Assembly: GCA_902774185.1 (NCBI GenBank) | Contig: CACYHE010000019.1 | Location: forward strand, 1-32,691 | Source of the DNA: an uncultured Bacteroidales bacterium | Lineage (GTDB): Bacteria > Bacteroidota > Bacteroidia > Bacteroidales > Paludibacteraceae | Length of the DNA stretch: 32,691 bases | Direction: 5' to 3' | Part shown: one piece after another, positions 6,120-16,174 of the stretch | How the letters are laid out: each line of letters begins with the position of its first letter | Position numbering within the stretch: position 1 is the first letter of the stretch | The notes under the pieces: generated by a model | Told to the model about the DNA's origin: nothing | What the model saw: the letters and a program-made list of their open reading frames with translations, nothing else | The model's database searches: none | Program-made: the position numbers and the translations under genes

Positions 6120-7836
6120 TCCGCTCCAATTCACGACAAACATCGCAGTGCCCACAAGGCGCTGCGTTTTTTTCTCCAAAATAGGAGAGCAGCACCTGTT
6201 CGCGGCAGAACTGGTTTTGGTCGGCATACTCGACCATCGCCTTCAGTTTGGCGATGAAGCGTGTTTGCCGTTCATCATAGATAGCGGGCGATAGATAGAT
6301 CTCTGTCTGTCGCTCGTTGGTCATAGTAAGGCTACATCCCACAGAACGAGGTATATACGTGATGATACCGCGTTGGGCCAACGATACCAGTAATTGATGC
6401 GTAGCGTCATTATCCGCTTCACGAACATACTGCAGGTCGGTATAGATGCCTGTATAACTGCGCATTAACAGATCGAGCAGTTCGGCCTGTTCGTAAGACA
6501 AATTATACTCTCCCAGTTGATGGCGCGGCACATGGATCTGAACACGGGGTTGGGTTTCATGTTCCTCTTCGAAATCGATGTACCCGGCTTGCGTCAAGAT
6601 ATGCAGGGCAGAGTAGGTTTGCAGAACCGGCAAGTGCATGACGTGGCACAGTTGATCCATATGCAACATGAACCGATGACCTAAACCACTACCGGCTCCT
6701 ACTTGCAGAAAGTCCATGGTCTTATGATACACGCTCTCCACGAACTCTTTCGGCGGATAGGTATCTGTGGCTCTTTTGCGGATCTTGGCTTTGTCTTCCT
6801 CGGCGTTATACAGCAGTACGGCGTAGGAAGTCTGACCGTCTCGACCGGCACGTCCCGCCTCCTGGTAATAACTCTCCATCGTATTGGGCAGATCCACATG
6901 GATCACCACCCGCACATCGGGTTTGTCGATCCCCATACCGAACGCATTCGTCGCCACTATCACCCGTGTGTCGCCTCGTGTCCAGGCTTCCTGACGGTCG
7001 TTGCGTTCCTTAGTTGTTAATCCGGCGTGATAGAAATCAACTTTGTTTGATGTCGTTTGAGATTGTTTGAGATTGTTTGATGTTAGCCATTCGGCGAGTT
7101 CTTGGGCGCGCTTGCGATTGCGGACATAGACGATGGCCGAACCTGACACTTTGGATAAGATATGTGCAACCTGTTCGGGTTTGTTGTTCGTACGCCGCAC
7201 CACATAGATCAAATTATCCCGATGGAACGATTTGCGTAATACATTCTTTTCGGCAAAACCCAATTTATCCTGTATATCATCGATCGTCTCCGGTGTAGCC
7301 GTTGCCGTCAGAGCCAAAACAGGCACATTCGGCAGTAACTCCCGTACTGCTGCAATATTCAGATACGATGGCCGGAAGTCATAACCCCATTGACTGATAC
7401 AATGCGCTTCATCAACGGCTATCAGACCTATCGGCAGATCTGCCAAACGCTTACGAAACTCTTCACTTTCAAGCCGTTCCGGACTACAATAGAGAAAATG
7501 GTACGGACCATAGAGGCAGTTATCCAAGGCAACGCGTTGTTTGTCGTAACTCATGCCGGTATAGACAGCTGCCGCATGGATGCCTCGTTCCTGAAGGTTC
7601 GCCACTTGGTCACGCATGAGCGCTATCAATGGCGTGACAACCAGACACAAACGCTTGTTCGGATCGTCCTGCGCCATGACGAGAGTAGGTACCTGAAAAC
7701 AGATACTCTTACCTCCACCGGTAGGCATGAGCGCAAGGGTATCGCGATGCGCCAACACGGACTCGATGATCTCCGACTGTAATGGTCGGAAATCATCGTA
7801 TCCGAAGAATGTATGTAATGCCTCGCGGGGAGTCAT
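6100..7836 (-). CDS. recQ: ATP-dependent DNA helicase RecQ
   Basis: A 578-residue superfamily 2 helicase. Walker A TGGGKS is at 39-44 and DEAH at 142-145, followed by the aromatic loop [12 protein letters not shown]. The second helicase domain includes [12 protein letters not shown]. The C-terminal zinc-binding part holds Cys544, Cys561, Cys564 and Cys567, and the protein ends about ten residues later, so it lacks an HRDC domain; such short RecQ forms are known. RecQ acts in recombination and fork repair. Residues encoded by 7045-7084 ([11 protein letters not shown]) form an extra loop made from a 10-base repeat before KVDFYHAGL. The gene is last in a long minus-strand run after gltX, and its 3' end overlaps tsf by 20 bases. 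Confidence 0.95.
   Translation of the reverse strand: MTPREALHTFFGYDDFRPLQSEIIESVLAHRDTLALMPTGGGKSICFQVPTLVMAQDDPNKRLCLVVTPLIALMRDQVANLQERGIHAAAVYTGMSYDKQRVALDNCLYGPYHFLYCSPERLESEEFRKRLADLPIGLIAVDEAHCISQWGYDFRPSYLNIAAVRELLPNVPVLALTATATPETIDDIQDKLGFAEKNVLRKSFHRDNLIYVVRRTNNKPEQVAHILSKVSGSAIVYVRNRKRAQELAEWLTSNNLKQSQTTSNKVDFYHAGLTTKERNDRQEAWTRGDTRVIVATNAFGMGIDKPDVRVVIHVDLPNTMESYYQEAGRAGRDGQTSYAVLLYNAEEDKAKIRKRATDTYPPKEFVESVYHKTMDFLQVGAGSGLGHRFMLHMDQLCHVMHLPVLQTYSALHILTQAGYIDFEEEHETQPRVQIHVPRHQLGEYNLSYEQAELLDLLMRSYTGIYTDLQYVREADNDATHQLLVSLAQRGIITYIPRSVGCSLTMTNERQTEIYLSPAIYDERQTRFIAKLKAMVEYADQNQFCREQVLLSYFGEKNAAPCGHCDVCRELERIILQPM
7045..7084. repeat. In-frame 10-base repeat inside recQ
   Basis: GTTTGA occurs at 7045, 7055, 7065 and 7075, each followed by four bases (TGTC, GATT, GATT, TGTT). 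It encodes the low-complexity segment around [11 protein letters not shown] in RecQ. Relatives have a shorter loop here, as far as I recall the family alignment, so this looks like expansion in a tolerant surface loop. Confidence 0.75.
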
Positions 7837-7838
7837 GG

Positions 7839-7938
7839 AATTGACGATTTTACGATTTACGAATGGACGATTTATTGAACGATTTAATCAATTGTACAAT
7901 TTTATCCAATAGAACAATCAATCGTTAAATCGTCAATT
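7839..7938. repeat. gltX-recQ gap with 19-base inverted repeat
   Basis: AATTGACGATTTTACGATT (7839-7857) and AATCGTTAAATCGTCAATT (7920-7938) are reverse complements with one mismatch. Further ACGATTT words fill the gap. The right arm contains the gltX stop (7927-7925) and its last codons; the left arm ends two bases before the recQ start codon. On the message this would be a large hairpin joining the end of gltX to the start of recQ. Confidence 0.8.
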
Positions 7939-9526
7939 GTCCAATCGTCAATATCGCGTCTTTTACGCGTTTGATTGTTTCTTCTTTTCCGAGGACATCG
8001 GTAATGGCCCAGATATGCGGACCACGTGCGGCACCGACGAGACAGATACGGAAGGCGTTCATGACGATGCCTACTCCGTATTCGTGTGCTTCAATCCAAG
8101 GCATGACGATACCATCCAAAGTCTCTGCATCCCATGAAGGAGCGCCTTCGAGCACCTCGAGTAACTCCGTCATGTGACGCGGAGATTCCTCTTTCCAACG
8201 TTTCTTGAGCGATTTCTCGTCGTACTCCGTCGGTGCGACAAAGAAGAAATTGGTTTGTTCCCAGAGTTCCGGAACGAAGTTCACACGATCCTTCGTCAAA
8301 CCGATGACTTTGGCAATAGTTGAGAGTTCTTCCGATCTGCTGACGCCGTATGGAGAGTTGAGAGTTGAGAGAAGTGGAGAGTTTAAAGAAGCCAGTTTCT
8401 CTTTCAGCACGGGCAGGAACATCTCGGCAAGTTCCTCATTACTACGCAATTGCAGGTATTGATGGTTGAACCATTTACCTTTCTCGTAGTCAAATTTAGC
8501 ACCTGATTTGGAAACACGGTCCAAACTGAAATCCTTTATCAGTTCCTCCATCGTGTACATCTCTTGATCTCCTGAACCATGCCATCCTAACAATGCCAGG
8601 AAGTTGATAACAGCCTCCGGCAAATAACCGCTCTCCCGATATCCGCTGGATACGGTACCATCTTTCTGGTTATGGAACTCGAGCGGGAAGACAGGGAAAC
8701 CGAGACGATCACCATCACGCTTGCTCAGTTTACCGTTTCCATCCGGTTTGAGGAGCAACGGCAGGTGTGCAAACTCGGGCATCGTGTCCTGCCAACCGAA
8801 TGCACGGTAGAGCAGCACGTGGAGTGGGGCAGAAGGTAACCATTCCTCGCCACGAATCACATGACTTATCTCCATCAAATGGTCATCCACGATATTGGCC
8901 AAGTGGTACGTAGGCAGATCATCAGCCGATTTGTACAGCACCTTATCATCCAAGATATTGCTATTGATGACCACTTCGCCACGAATCAGATCATGCACAT
9001 GTACATCCTCATCGGGTTCTACTTTGAAACGTACCACGTATTTCTCACCCTTATCGATCAGCGCCTTCACTTCCTCTGCCGGCATCGTCAGGGAGTTACG
9101 CATTTGGAGACGGGTACGTGCGTCGTATTGGAAATTGGGGATCTCCGCACGCTTGGTTTCCAGTTCTTCCGGCGTATCAAACGCGATATACGCATGACCG
9201 CTATCCAGCAGTTGCTTCACGTACTGATGATAGATCTCCCGACGCTCACTTTGTCTGTAAGGCCCATGCTCTCCGACTGCCTCAATCTTGCCGTCGCGCA
9301 TGCGAAGACCTTCATCGATGCCGATACCAAGCCAGTCGAGGGCTTCGAGGATATATTCCTCTGCGCCCGGCACGAAACGGGTGGAGTCCGTATCTTCGAT
9401 ACGGAGCAGCATGTCCCCCCCGTGCTGACGGGCAAACAGATAGTTGTACAAAGCGGTACGCACACCGCCGATGTGTAATGCGCCTGTCGGACTTGGCGCA
9501 AAACGAACTCTAACTCTTCTTTCCAT
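7925..9526 (-). CDS. gltX: Glutamyl-tRNA synthetase
   Basis: A 533-residue class I synthetase that charges tRNA-Glu. The catalytic HIGH box appears as HIGG at 18-21 ([20 protein letters not shown]), and the KMSKS loop as KLSKR at 266-270. The C-terminal anticodon-binding part includes [18 protein letters not shown], typical of Bacteroidota. Residues 381-394 ([14 protein letters not shown]) are encoded by a 7-base repeat tract and are not normal for the family. The last residues (LTIGQLTI) are also encoded by repeat-like sequence. Its ATG overlaps the stop of the upstream aminotransferase gene (TAATG), so it is probably translationally coupled to the end of the polysaccharide operon. That is unusual for a housekeeping gene. 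Confidence 0.96.
   Translation of the reverse strand: MERRVRVRFAPSPTGALHIGGVRTALYNYLFARQHGGDMLLRIEDTDSTRFVPGAEEYILEALDWLGIGIDEGLRMRDGKIEAVGEHGPYRQSERREIYHQYVKQLLDSGHAYIAFDTPEELETKRAEIPNFQYDARTRLQMRNSLTMPAEEVKALIDKGEKYVVRFKVEPDEDVHVHDLIRGEVVINSNILDDKVLYKSADDLPTYHLANIVDDHLMEISHVIRGEEWLPSAPLHVLLYRAFGWQDTMPEFAHLPLLLKPDGNGKLSKRDGDRLGFPVFPLEFHNQKDGTVSSGYRESGYLPEAVINFLALLGWHGSGDQEMYTMEELIKDFSLDRVSKSGAKFDYEKGKWFNHQYLQLRSNEELAEMFLPVLKEKLASLNSPLLSTLNSPYGVSRSEELSTIAKVIGLTKDRVNFVPELWEQTNFFFVAPTEYDEKSLKKRWKEESPRHMTELLEVLEGAPSWDAETLDGIVMPWIEAHEYGVGIVMNAFRICLVGAARGPHIWAITDVLGKEETIKRVKDAILTIGQLTI
8352..8388. repeat. In-frame 7-base repeat inside gltX
   Basis: The tract is built from GAGAGTT units. The 20 bases AGTTGAGAGTTGAGAGAAGT at 8356-8375 occur again, identical, at 32083-32102 in the ntpB-ntpD gap. 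In gltX the tract is read on the opposite strand, giving Leu-Asn-Ser-Pro-type residues. An intergenic repeat family has thus entered an essential gene without breaking the frame. Confidence 0.85.
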
Positions 9527-10767
9527 TATAGTAATGCATTTTTGATTTGCGAAATGATATAGTGTACCTCTTCATCGCTTACCATAGGACCGCTTGGCAG
9601 ACACAGACCACGGCGGAACAGGTGTTCACTCACCCCGTTGATGTAAGCAGGACAATTGGCGAATACCGGTTGCGTGTGCATAGGTTTCCAGAGAGGTCTG
9701 CTCTCAATTCCGGCTTTATCCAGTTGAATACGCATCGCTTCCACATTAGGATTCGGTTCACAATCAGTGTGTATGCTTCCTCCACCGTGTACCACGCCGG
9801 CAGCACCACCAACGGCTCCTTGTACCGCTTGTGCATACGCTTCTTTCTCTCCGCGCACACGCAGATTCTCATCCAAGAGAATCGTGCTGAGCCAGAAATT
9901 GGAGTCAAACGCTTTGGATGGCGCCTCATGGTAAGTGATTCCTTTTATTTGTCGGAATGCCTCCCGATACATGTCTGCGATATGTTTATGGTGGGCAATA
10001 TGTTCGTTGAGAATGGTCATCTGTCCCCGACCGATACCGGCACATATATTCGACAGACGGTAGTTAAAGCCAATCGCCTCGTGTTGGTAGTACGGATAGG
10101 CTTCCCGTGCTTGGGTGGCTAACCACATGATATGCTGTTTGGCTTGTGCATTAGGACAAATGAGCGCACCTCCGCCGGAAGTGGTAATCATCTTATTACC
10201 GTTAAATGACAAAACGCCAAAAGCGCCGAACGTACCCAATACCTGTCCTTTCCAACGGCTACCCAAACCTTCGGCTGCGTCTTCGATGACAGGAATACCG
10301 TACTTATTCGCCACTTCCATAATCTCTTCAATTCGGTACGGAAAACCGTATAATGCCACGACGACAATCGCTTTGGGTGTACGACCTGTACGTGCCATAC
10401 GATCAAGGATGGCTTGTTCGAGTAGGGCAGGATCCATATTCCAGGACTCAGGTTCGGAGTCCACAAACACAGGAACAGCACCGAGATAAGTAACCGGATT
10501 CGCCGAGGCGCAGAAGGTGAACGATTGGCATACCACTTCGTCTCCTGCCTGCACGCCACAAGCGATAAGCGCCAGGTGGATAGCTGCCGTACCTGAAGAG
10601 AGGGCAACCACTTCTTTGTTCTGTCCCACGAATTGCTTGAGATCCTCTTCAAAACCATTCACATTAGGTCCCAAGGGCACCACCCAGTTGGTATCAAAGG
10701 CCTCTTGAATAAATGCTTGTTCTTTGCCGCTCATATGAGCGAGGCATAGGTATATACGTTTGTCCAT
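9526..10767 (-). CDS. DegT/DnrJ/EryC1 sugar aminotransferase (PglE-like)
   Basis: A 413-residue PLP enzyme that transfers an amino group to a nucleotide-linked keto-sugar. The PLP lysine is Lys192 in [14 protein letters not shown], the pattern seen in PglE-type enzymes; [11 protein letters not shown] (57-67) and [14 protein letters not shown] (161-174) are further cofactor-site motifs. The neighbour upstream is a PglC-like transferase. Together they suggest a bacillosamine-like or other amino sugar as the first residue of the glycan. No matching dehydratase or acetyltransferase is in the window, so the exact sugar is open. It starts 4 bases after the sugar-transferase gene, and its stop overlaps the gltX start. 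Confidence 0.88.
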   Translation of the reverse strand: MDKRIYLCLAHMSGKEQAFIQEAFDTNWVVPLGPNVNGFEEDLKQFVGQNKEVVALSSGTAAIHLALIACGVQAGDEVVCQSFTFCASANPVTYLGAVPVFVDSEPESWNMDPALLEQAILDRMARTGRTPKAIVVVALYGFPYRIEEIMEVANKYGIPVIEDAAEGLGSRWKGQVLGTFGAFGVLSFNGNKMITTSGGGALICPNAQAKQHIMWLATQAREAYPYYQHEAIGFNYRLSNICAGIGRGQMTILNEHIAHHKHIADMYREAFRQIKGITYHEAPSKAFDSNFWLSTILLDENLRVRGEKEAYAQAVQGAVGGAAGVVHGGGSIHTDCEPNPNVEAMRIQLDKAGIESRPLWKPMHTQPVFANCPAYINGVSEHLFRRGLCLPSGPMVSDEEVHYIISQIKNALL

Positions 10768-10771
10768 AGGA

Positions 10772-11386
10772 TTAAATTATTTCATTATTATAGGTCATGT
10801 GTTTGCCCAAAACGGTACAAACAATCATCTGTATGTCTTTGACGAACGAGTAATGCTCCGCATAATAGCGGTTGATACGCACTTTATCGGGATAAATGAC
10901 GGTATCGTTGTATCGCTGCGGATCTGCTACTGTCGCCAACAGTTCTTCTTCATTACGGTATTTGAGCGTAGCAGGACCTGTGATTCCGGGTCGAAGTGTC
11001 AGAATAATTCGATCTTCTCCTTGCAGTTGGTCGGCATAACCGGGTACATCCGGTCGCGGTCCCACAAAAGACATCTTTCCGATGAGCACATCCCATAGTT
11101 CCGGCAGTTCATCCAGTTTATATCTGCGCAGTTTGGCGCCAAGCGGAGTGATACGACTTTCTCCGGCTACACTTACGCTGCTTCCGTTATGACCGATCGT
11201 CATGGAGCGGAATTTATGGCAGGCAAATAGTTTGCCGCCTTTGCCCACACGTTGTTGCACAAAGAGCACAGGACCGGGCATTTGGATCTTGATCAGCAAT
11301 GCCACGATCAGCAATATCGGCCAAAGGAAGAGTAGGCCGAGTAATGCCATCAAGCGATCGAATATGTATTTGAGTGCCTTCTGCAT
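10772..11386 (-). CDS. PglC-like phosphoglycosyl transferase (initiating sugar transferase)
   Basis: A 204-residue protein of the bacterial sugar transferase family, small PglC-type form. One N-terminal hydrophobic segment (about 10-33, with a Pro that makes a re-entrant helix in the family) is followed by the cytosolic domain. Motifs: KFRSMT, RRYKLDELPELWDVLIGKMS and SFVGPRPDVPGY; the Asp-Glu pair in LDELPEL corresponds to the catalytic dyad. It moves a sugar phosphate from UDP-sugar to undecaprenyl phosphate and so starts the lipid-linked glycan. It abuts the upstream glycosyltransferase with no gap and the aminotransferase with a 4-base gap. Confidence 0.9.
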   Translation of the reverse strand: MQKALKYIFDRLMALLGLLFLWPILLIVALLIKIQMPGPVLFVQQRVGKGGKLFACHKFRSMTIGHNGSSVSVAGESRITPLGAKLRRYKLDELPELWDVLIGKMSFVGPRPDVPGYADQLQGEDRIILTLRPGITGPATLKYRNEEELLATVADPQRYNDTVIYPDKVRINRYYAEHYSFVKDIQMIVCTVLGKHMTYNNEII

Positions 11387-12133
11387 TTATGCGATTTTTG
11401 ATCTATATCGAATTTTCTTATAAAGTCCTGCCACGCCGTTGAGGAACGTATAATACAATGCTCCCATCTTGGAGTAGTGCATCTCCTGCCGCCATAGTAT
11501 ATAATGCCATTTTAATAGCGTGAAGGGGTTCGCATCGCTAACAGAACCTTGGTGCTTATTATAGCCGAACAGGTCTTCATCCAATAAATAACAATCTGCT
11601 TTCTGAACGGCATGCAGCCACATAGCGTAATCGTTATTCTTGCGCAGGTCGGATATCTGGATGAGTCCTATTTTCTCTTGGTCATACATGACGGTCGGGC
11701 AGGCAGGCCAACAGAAAGCATACATCATTCGTTTGCTGATGCGTTTCGGACCGGATATGCGGAGAGGCTTATCTATTCGGTGGAATGCGGTATAGGTAAA
11801 GGCATAGTTGTTCTGCAGCATGAAAGCAATCTGTTTCTCTAATTTCTCGGGCGCCCATATGTCATCAGCATCCAAGAATGCAATATATCTGCCTTTCGCC
11901 TCACGCAGGGCTTTATTGCGTGAGAGAGCGGCTCCCATATTCTGATTATTGTGCGTATAATGGATTCGCTCGTCTTTGTACGCCGCAACAACCTCCGCTG
12001 TATTGTCTGTGGAGCAATCGTCCACAATGAGCAATTCCCAAGCCGTATAGGTTTGTGCGAGGACGCTGTCAATCGACTTCCCGATAAAACGGGAACAATT
12101 GTATGCGGGCATTATGATAGATATAAGTTCCAT
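11387..12133 (-). CDS. Family 2 glycosyltransferase
   Basis: A 248-residue GT-A fold enzyme. It starts with ISIIMPAYNCSRFIGKSIDS, has VDDCSTDNT at about 38-46, and the metal-binding motif DADD at 88-91. The C-terminal third (FGYNKHQGSVSDANPF and an aromatic, basic end) may contact the membrane or the lipid-linked acceptor. Sugar donor and acceptor cannot be told from sequence. It overlaps the upstream glycosyltransferase by one base (TGATG) and abuts the PglC-like gene, so it is part of the same polysaccharide operon. Confidence 0.9.
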   Translation of the reverse strand: MELISIIMPAYNCSRFIGKSIDSVLAQTYTAWELLIVDDCSTDNTAEVVAAYKDERIHYTHNNQNMGAALSRNKALREAKGRYIAFLDADDIWAPEKLEKQIAFMLQNNYAFTYTAFHRIDKPLRISGPKRISKRMMYAFCWPACPTVMYDQEKIGLIQISDLRKNNDYAMWLHAVQKADCYLLDEDLFGYNKHQGSVSDANPFTLLKWHYILWRQEMHYSKMGALYYTFLNGVAGLYKKIRYRSKIA

Positions 12134-12921
12134 CAGTTAACAAGAATGCTATGTAAAACTCCTAATATACGCGTTCTGTAAAAGTATCGATTATATTTCT
12201 CTTTATGGAATAATTGTGTGTATTGGCAGATGAGTTTCCATCCATTCTGCAAGGCTTGCTTGCGTGTGTATGTTTTGGAAGCACTGCCGATACGGAAACG
12301 TCGGTAGTAAATAGCGTTTGTGTCCGTAAAGCGGATATACCGGATCTTGGGCGAAATAGCAAACATAAACAAAGAGTCTTCTCCATTACGGAAACGGGTG
12401 TCGAAGCGTTGTTCGTCAATCATATCCCGATGTATTAATTTCATGCAAGGCCCACCGAAGTACTTTTTGGCTTTATAAAACGGTTGTTTGCCTGCTTTGG
12501 CTTTGTTGTTATACTCTTTTTCCAAATAGTAAGGTATATGTGCCTGCTCATCGGAGAAACCGATGGTGTTGGACGCGGCAATGGTGTCGATGTCCGCTAT
12601 TTGTAGCAATGCTTCCAAATAGGAGGGAGAGACATAGTCATCATCATCGATGAAGGCGATGTATTCTCCTGCTGCGTTGTCCAGGCCTATATTTCGCGCA
12701 TTGGAAACTCCGGCAGTGTCTGTTTGGATGATGCTTAGCCGCATGGTCAAATGCTCCTTTGCATAGTTTTGAATTTCCGTCAGCCAAGGTTCATTACATC
12801 CATTGAGAACCAACACCACTTCCCACAAACGTTTATCAAGCGTTTGTGCTTCCAGGCTATCGAGACATTTCCAAAGATAGTCCTGCGGTTTATATGTAGG
12901 TATGATGACGCTTATGGACAT
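12133..12921 (-). CDS. Family 2 glycosyltransferase
   Basis: A 262-residue GT2 enzyme. SVIIPTYKPQDYLWKCLDSL opens the nucleotide-binding part, GVSNARNIGLDNAAGEYIAF leads to the acidic motif DDDD at 92-95, and NGEDSLFMFAISP (about 181-193) is the usual acceptor-side segment. The C-terminus is basic and aromatic. Both ends overlap neighbours (10 bases with the upstream GT4-like gene, one base with the next GT2), typical of a co-translated set. Sugar specificity is unknown. Confidence 0.9.
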   Translation of the reverse strand: MSISVIIPTYKPQDYLWKCLDSLEAQTLDKRLWEVVLVLNGCNEPWLTEIQNYAKEHLTMRLSIIQTDTAGVSNARNIGLDNAAGEYIAFIDDDDYVSPSYLEALLQIADIDTIAASNTIGFSDEQAHIPYYLEKEYNNKAKAGKQPFYKAKKYFGGPCMKLIHRDMIDEQRFDTRFRNGEDSLFMFAISPKIRYIRFTDTNAIYYRRFRIGSASKTYTRKQALQNGWKLICQYTQLFHKEKYNRYFYRTRILGVLHSILVN

Positions 12922-14048
12922 AAGATGGCTTTTAATCGTTCTATCCCGGCTTTTAAACCAAATAGGGCGTAGTATTGAGCCTGTATCTGACTGCGGGAAT
13001 AATCTTTTGAGTTGATATATTGCACGATATGCTTCAATCCTTGACGGAAACTATCGGCATCCTCATAGGTGCAGAACCACGGCTGTTGGAGCAGCGCATC
13101 GTATCCGCGCGCTGAACGAACATGAGTAAGCACAGGCTGTCCTGCGCGCAGGCCGTCCATGATACGCAGTTTGAGTCCTCCTCCAGCGTCCATCGGACAG
13201 AGGTATATCGCACTCTCCGCTGCTAAGACACGGATATCTTCGGGATCCGGAATGAGCAGAATCGTATCGTGCTTCTCTGCCATTTCCCGAATGGTGTCAG
13301 ACGGGTTGCGTCCCATCAGACGTATCTTCCAATCCGGAAGTGTGTTTTCGAAAACCGGCAGGTAGTGCTCTGCAAACCGCATCAGTGGAGCCTGGTTCTG
13401 TATATCGCTTAGGGCACAGGTGATAACTGCGCTTTGATCTATCGGTCCTTGTTGCAATTCCTGCTGAGTCTCCGTGGGTTCAAAAATGCCGGTAACATAG
13501 TTGTTGGTCCGAGAACCATATTCTTTTTCGAAGCGATTCAAATCGTCTTGGGTCAGGAACAAGTTGATATCTGCCAGACGGTATCCTTTCCTTTCCCAAT
13601 GCCGAACCAAGATGTCGGTTTTTCCCTTTAGTGTTAAGATCGATTTGCTGTCTATGCGATATTCCGGTTCGTAGTTATGATGCAGCACAATCACCTGTAT
13701 GCCCAAAGCATGAATGTCGTCCATGACACCACCGGCAAACAAGCCGGTACTGATAAGCACCGTTTGATAAGTGTCCTTGTTCTGACGCAGATAATCGACA
13801 ATAAATGGAGCGCATCGATGAAAATATCCCTTGCAGGCACCTGTTATTTGTTGTATACGTGTCCGTCGAGGCACATCTATCGTGCGATATCGTCCGTCAC
13901 GGATACCAGCCTCCTTGGGATGGATCACATCTACTTGTCCCGGGAATAGTCTGACAAAAGCATCGATATATGCTTTTGTGCAGAATGAGCCTCCTCCCGG
14001 GATGGAGATATTCACGTTTGTGGCATCTATGAGGATTCGTTTATTCAT
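12912..14048 (-). CDS. GT-B fold glycosyltransferase (family 4-like)
   Basis: A 378-residue protein with a two-lobe GT-B layout. The N-terminal lobe opens with RILIDATNVNISIPGGGSF, including the glycine-rich loop of the family. The C-terminal lobe has DWKIRLMGRNPSD, ILLIPDPEDIRVLAAESAIY and CPMDAGGGLKLRIMDGLRAG; the last corresponds to the donor-binding region, although the usual Glu-x7-Glu is not exact. It probably uses a nucleotide sugar to extend the lipid-linked glycan at the inner membrane. It lies 3 bases after one GT2 gene and overlaps the next by 10 bases. Confidence 0.82.
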   Translation of the reverse strand: MNKRILIDATNVNISIPGGGSFCTKAYIDAFVRLFPGQVDVIHPKEAGIRDGRYRTIDVPRRTRIQQITGACKGYFHRCAPFIVDYLRQNKDTYQTVLISTGLFAGGVMDDIHALGIQVIVLHHNYEPEYRIDSKSILTLKGKTDILVRHWERKGYRLADINLFLTQDDLNRFEKEYGSRTNNYVTGIFEPTETQQELQQGPIDQSAVITCALSDIQNQAPLMRFAEHYLPVFENTLPDWKIRLMGRNPSDTIREMAEKHDTILLIPDPEDIRVLAAESAIYLCPMDAGGGLKLRIMDGLRAGQPVLTHVRSARGYDALLQQPWFCTYEDADSFRQGLKHIVQYINSKDYSRSQIQAQYYALFGLKAGIERLKAILCP

Positions 14049-14051
14049 GCT

Positions 14052-14870
14052 TTAAAAAAGGATGTAATAGCATTTTCGAGCGGTGTGCGTTACTATGTGC
14101 CGACGTACGTAACGCCGGTAATGCTTGTCTTGTTCGTTATCTGCCGGTTTACGCAGAAATTTGCATATCCAAAAGCTCTCCTTAATAATGGCGCATAATT
14201 TGCCTGCCACATATGGGTGTCTGGTGATAGAGGCACTATTGTCTCTATATTCAAAAACCGTTTCTTGTGTATTGGCTATACCATGAAGAGCAGCTGCCCG
14301 AATAGCAGATATATCATCGCTTCCCCATGCGTAGGGAAGGTAATAGAATCCTCCCTGTGCCCGTAGTTCCTCCGTACGATAACAGAAGTCTCCGATGAAT
14401 TGGGGTCGTCTATCTGCAATGCGATGATACAGCAAACTCATCGCAGATTCTATCTCAGAACGCTTAGGAGTATGGCGCAATAAAGAACCTTGTTCGTCAA
14501 TGATATCCGTCTGTCCATGGAGAATAGCAACATCCGGATAACGTGCAATAAGTTGTGCATACTGCTCCATACAATCCGGTTTCAACCGATCGTCGTCTCC
14601 CATACAAATAATATACTCTCCCTTTGCCAAACTGAGGCAATGATTCCATTGGTCAACAATTCGCTTGGCACCGAAATTATGCGCATTCTTATAATAATGG
14701 ATGCGTTGGTCGGTGTAGGTCTGCACGACGCTGTCGATATCCTCCGGCGATGCATCATTCACAATAATCAATTCCCAGTTCGGATACGTCTGTCCCAGAA
14801 TGCTGTCAATACATTCCTTCAAGTATCGGCATTTGTAAGCAGGAAGTAAGATGGAGAAGAATGTACTCAT
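14052..14870 (-). CDS. Family 2 glycosyltransferase
   Basis: A 272-residue GT2 enzyme. FFSILLPAYKCRYLKECIDS and LIIVNDASPEDIDS mark the nucleotide-binding half. YIICMGDDDRLKP gives the acidic motif at 92-94, here Gly-Asp-Asp-Asp. Residues about 178-190 (PYAWGSDDISAIR) are the acceptor-side acidic segment. The C-terminal 45 residues are Arg/Lys-rich and probably membrane-associated. Its start overlaps the polymerase stop by 4 bases (ATGA). Specificity is unknown. Confidence 0.9.
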   Translation of the reverse strand: MSTFFSILLPAYKCRYLKECIDSILGQTYPNWELIIVNDASPEDIDSVVQTYTDQRIHYYKNAHNFGAKRIVDQWNHCLSLAKGEYIICMGDDDRLKPDCMEQYAQLIARYPDVAILHGQTDIIDEQGSLLRHTPKRSEIESAMSLLYHRIADRRPQFIGDFCYRTEELRAQGGFYYLPYAWGSDDISAIRAAALHGIANTQETVFEYRDNSASITRHPYVAGKLCAIIKESFWICKFLRKPADNEQDKHYRRYVRRHIVTHTARKCYYILF

Positions 14871-16168
14871 TGTGCTAACCTCCTTTCTTTTCTATGCCGC
14901 ATGAGATAGTCCAGTCCAAAGAAGACATAAAACACAAAGATCGCCAATATCTGCAAATTCCCGTCGAAGGAATAATTAAACAGATAAAAACCTCCTTGCA
15001 TGCATACGCTCATCGCAAAATAAATCAAAATCAAACGATGGAAAGGAATCTGATTGGGTCCATTCGTCGGTGTTAATCGGATAAAAAGAATGCTGAATAG
15101 GATAAAGATAATAGCAGTCGTAGTGGCACCAAAATCCAATACAAAGTCTCCGATAAACGTAGAGAATATCGAATCGTCCATTCTCATTTCCGGATAAGCG
15201 TCCCGGACTCCAAAGATACCTTTGGGAGCCGACATTCCGATCATTTGTTTGAATATATTGCAAGTCCGGTCTCCGTGCCTCGTGCCGTTAGCATCCAAGG
15301 CATAATTGTTGAAATAGTATGGCGCTTCCCCGGCATAATACACCAATCCACCGGTTGCACCGCCTTCCTTCTCTCCAAATCGACTGACAGTCAGCGCAAT
15401 GAAAGGTATTGTGATGCTGATAGCAAGGACTGCCAAAACAATCCGGACATAGCGTTTGATACGATCGGACAAGATGGGTTTGAGCGCTACATAAGCCACG
15501 AAGATATTGACCACGGACATGGTCACTTCGGTGCGTTGTCCGTTACTGAGCGAATGGAAGGATTTGATCAAAACGCAAAGGCCAAAACCTATGATAGCCC
15601 ACAGGTATTTCCTCCCTAAGGTCATGTAGTAAAAAAACAAGATAAACGCTAAAGGAGAAAAAATATTGAAGATAATAGCCGTCAAGTTATTGACACTTCC
15701 ATCGTAACTGCTATCCACTATTTGAGAGTCCAGATACATATCTACGCCGGCTGCTGTATCGACCATAATATTACGTATCCCATCTGCTATGTTCGCTATG
15801 ATAGGCGGAATCTGCAGCAAGGTGCAAACAATATAGATGGCAGCAAATATATTGAGAAAGGACATTGATGGCGGTTCGATCTGTTGTATGTGATTCTTGT
15901 CGTATTGCAGGATGGGGCACACCGCAATCCATTCTAATACGGCCAGATAGATAAACGGGAAGAGTTTTAGCGGCGCTATATCACCGTATATATTATTCTG
16001 ATTAAAGAACCAAAAAGCACCAATAATAGGATAGAGTACATAACTGAGCAGAATATAACCGCCTATACCCCAACGGCCATCTACGCTTCGTTGGTGTCTA
16101 TATAGCATCCATGCCAATATAGCGGTATATAGGACGGTATATGAGATATTCAGTGCTCTTTCTTCCAT
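14867..16168 (-). CDS. Probable O-antigen/capsule repeat polymerase (Wzy-like)
   Basis: A 433-residue integral membrane protein with about ten or eleven hydrophobic segments. It has a large hydrophilic loop around residues 270-330 (with GDRTCNIFKQMIGMS), as expected of Wzy proteins, which join lipid-linked repeat units outside the inner membrane. Wzy sequences diverge strongly, so the call rests on topology and on position between flippase and glycosyltransferases. It starts 6 bases after the flippase stop. A membrane protein of other function in the same operon cannot be excluded. Confidence 0.72.
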   Translation of the reverse strand: MEERALNISYTVLYTAILAWMLYRHQRSVDGRWGIGGYILLSYVLYPIIGAFWFFNQNNIYGDIAPLKLFPFIYLAVLEWIAVCPILQYDKNHIQQIEPPSMSFLNIFAAIYIVCTLLQIPPIIANIADGIRNIMVDTAAGVDMYLDSQIVDSSYDGSVNNLTAIIFNIFSPLAFILFFYYMTLGRKYLWAIIGFGLCVLIKSFHSLSNGQRTEVTMSVVNIFVAYVALKPILSDRIKRYVRIVLAVLAISITIPFIALTVSRFGEKEGGATGGLVYYAGEAPYYFNNYALDANGTRHGDRTCNIFKQMIGMSAPKGIFGVRDAYPEMRMDDSIFSTFIGDFVLDFGATTTAIIFILFSILFIRLTPTNGPNQIPFHRLILIYFAMSVCMQGGFYLFNYSFDGNLQILAIFVFYVFFGLDYLMRHRKERRLAQ

Positions 16169-16174
16169 GCTCTC

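Noticed and set aside
6120-6294. Plus-strand frame after tsf
   Set aside because: It lies antisense to the conserved zinc-binding end of recQ and is a shadow.
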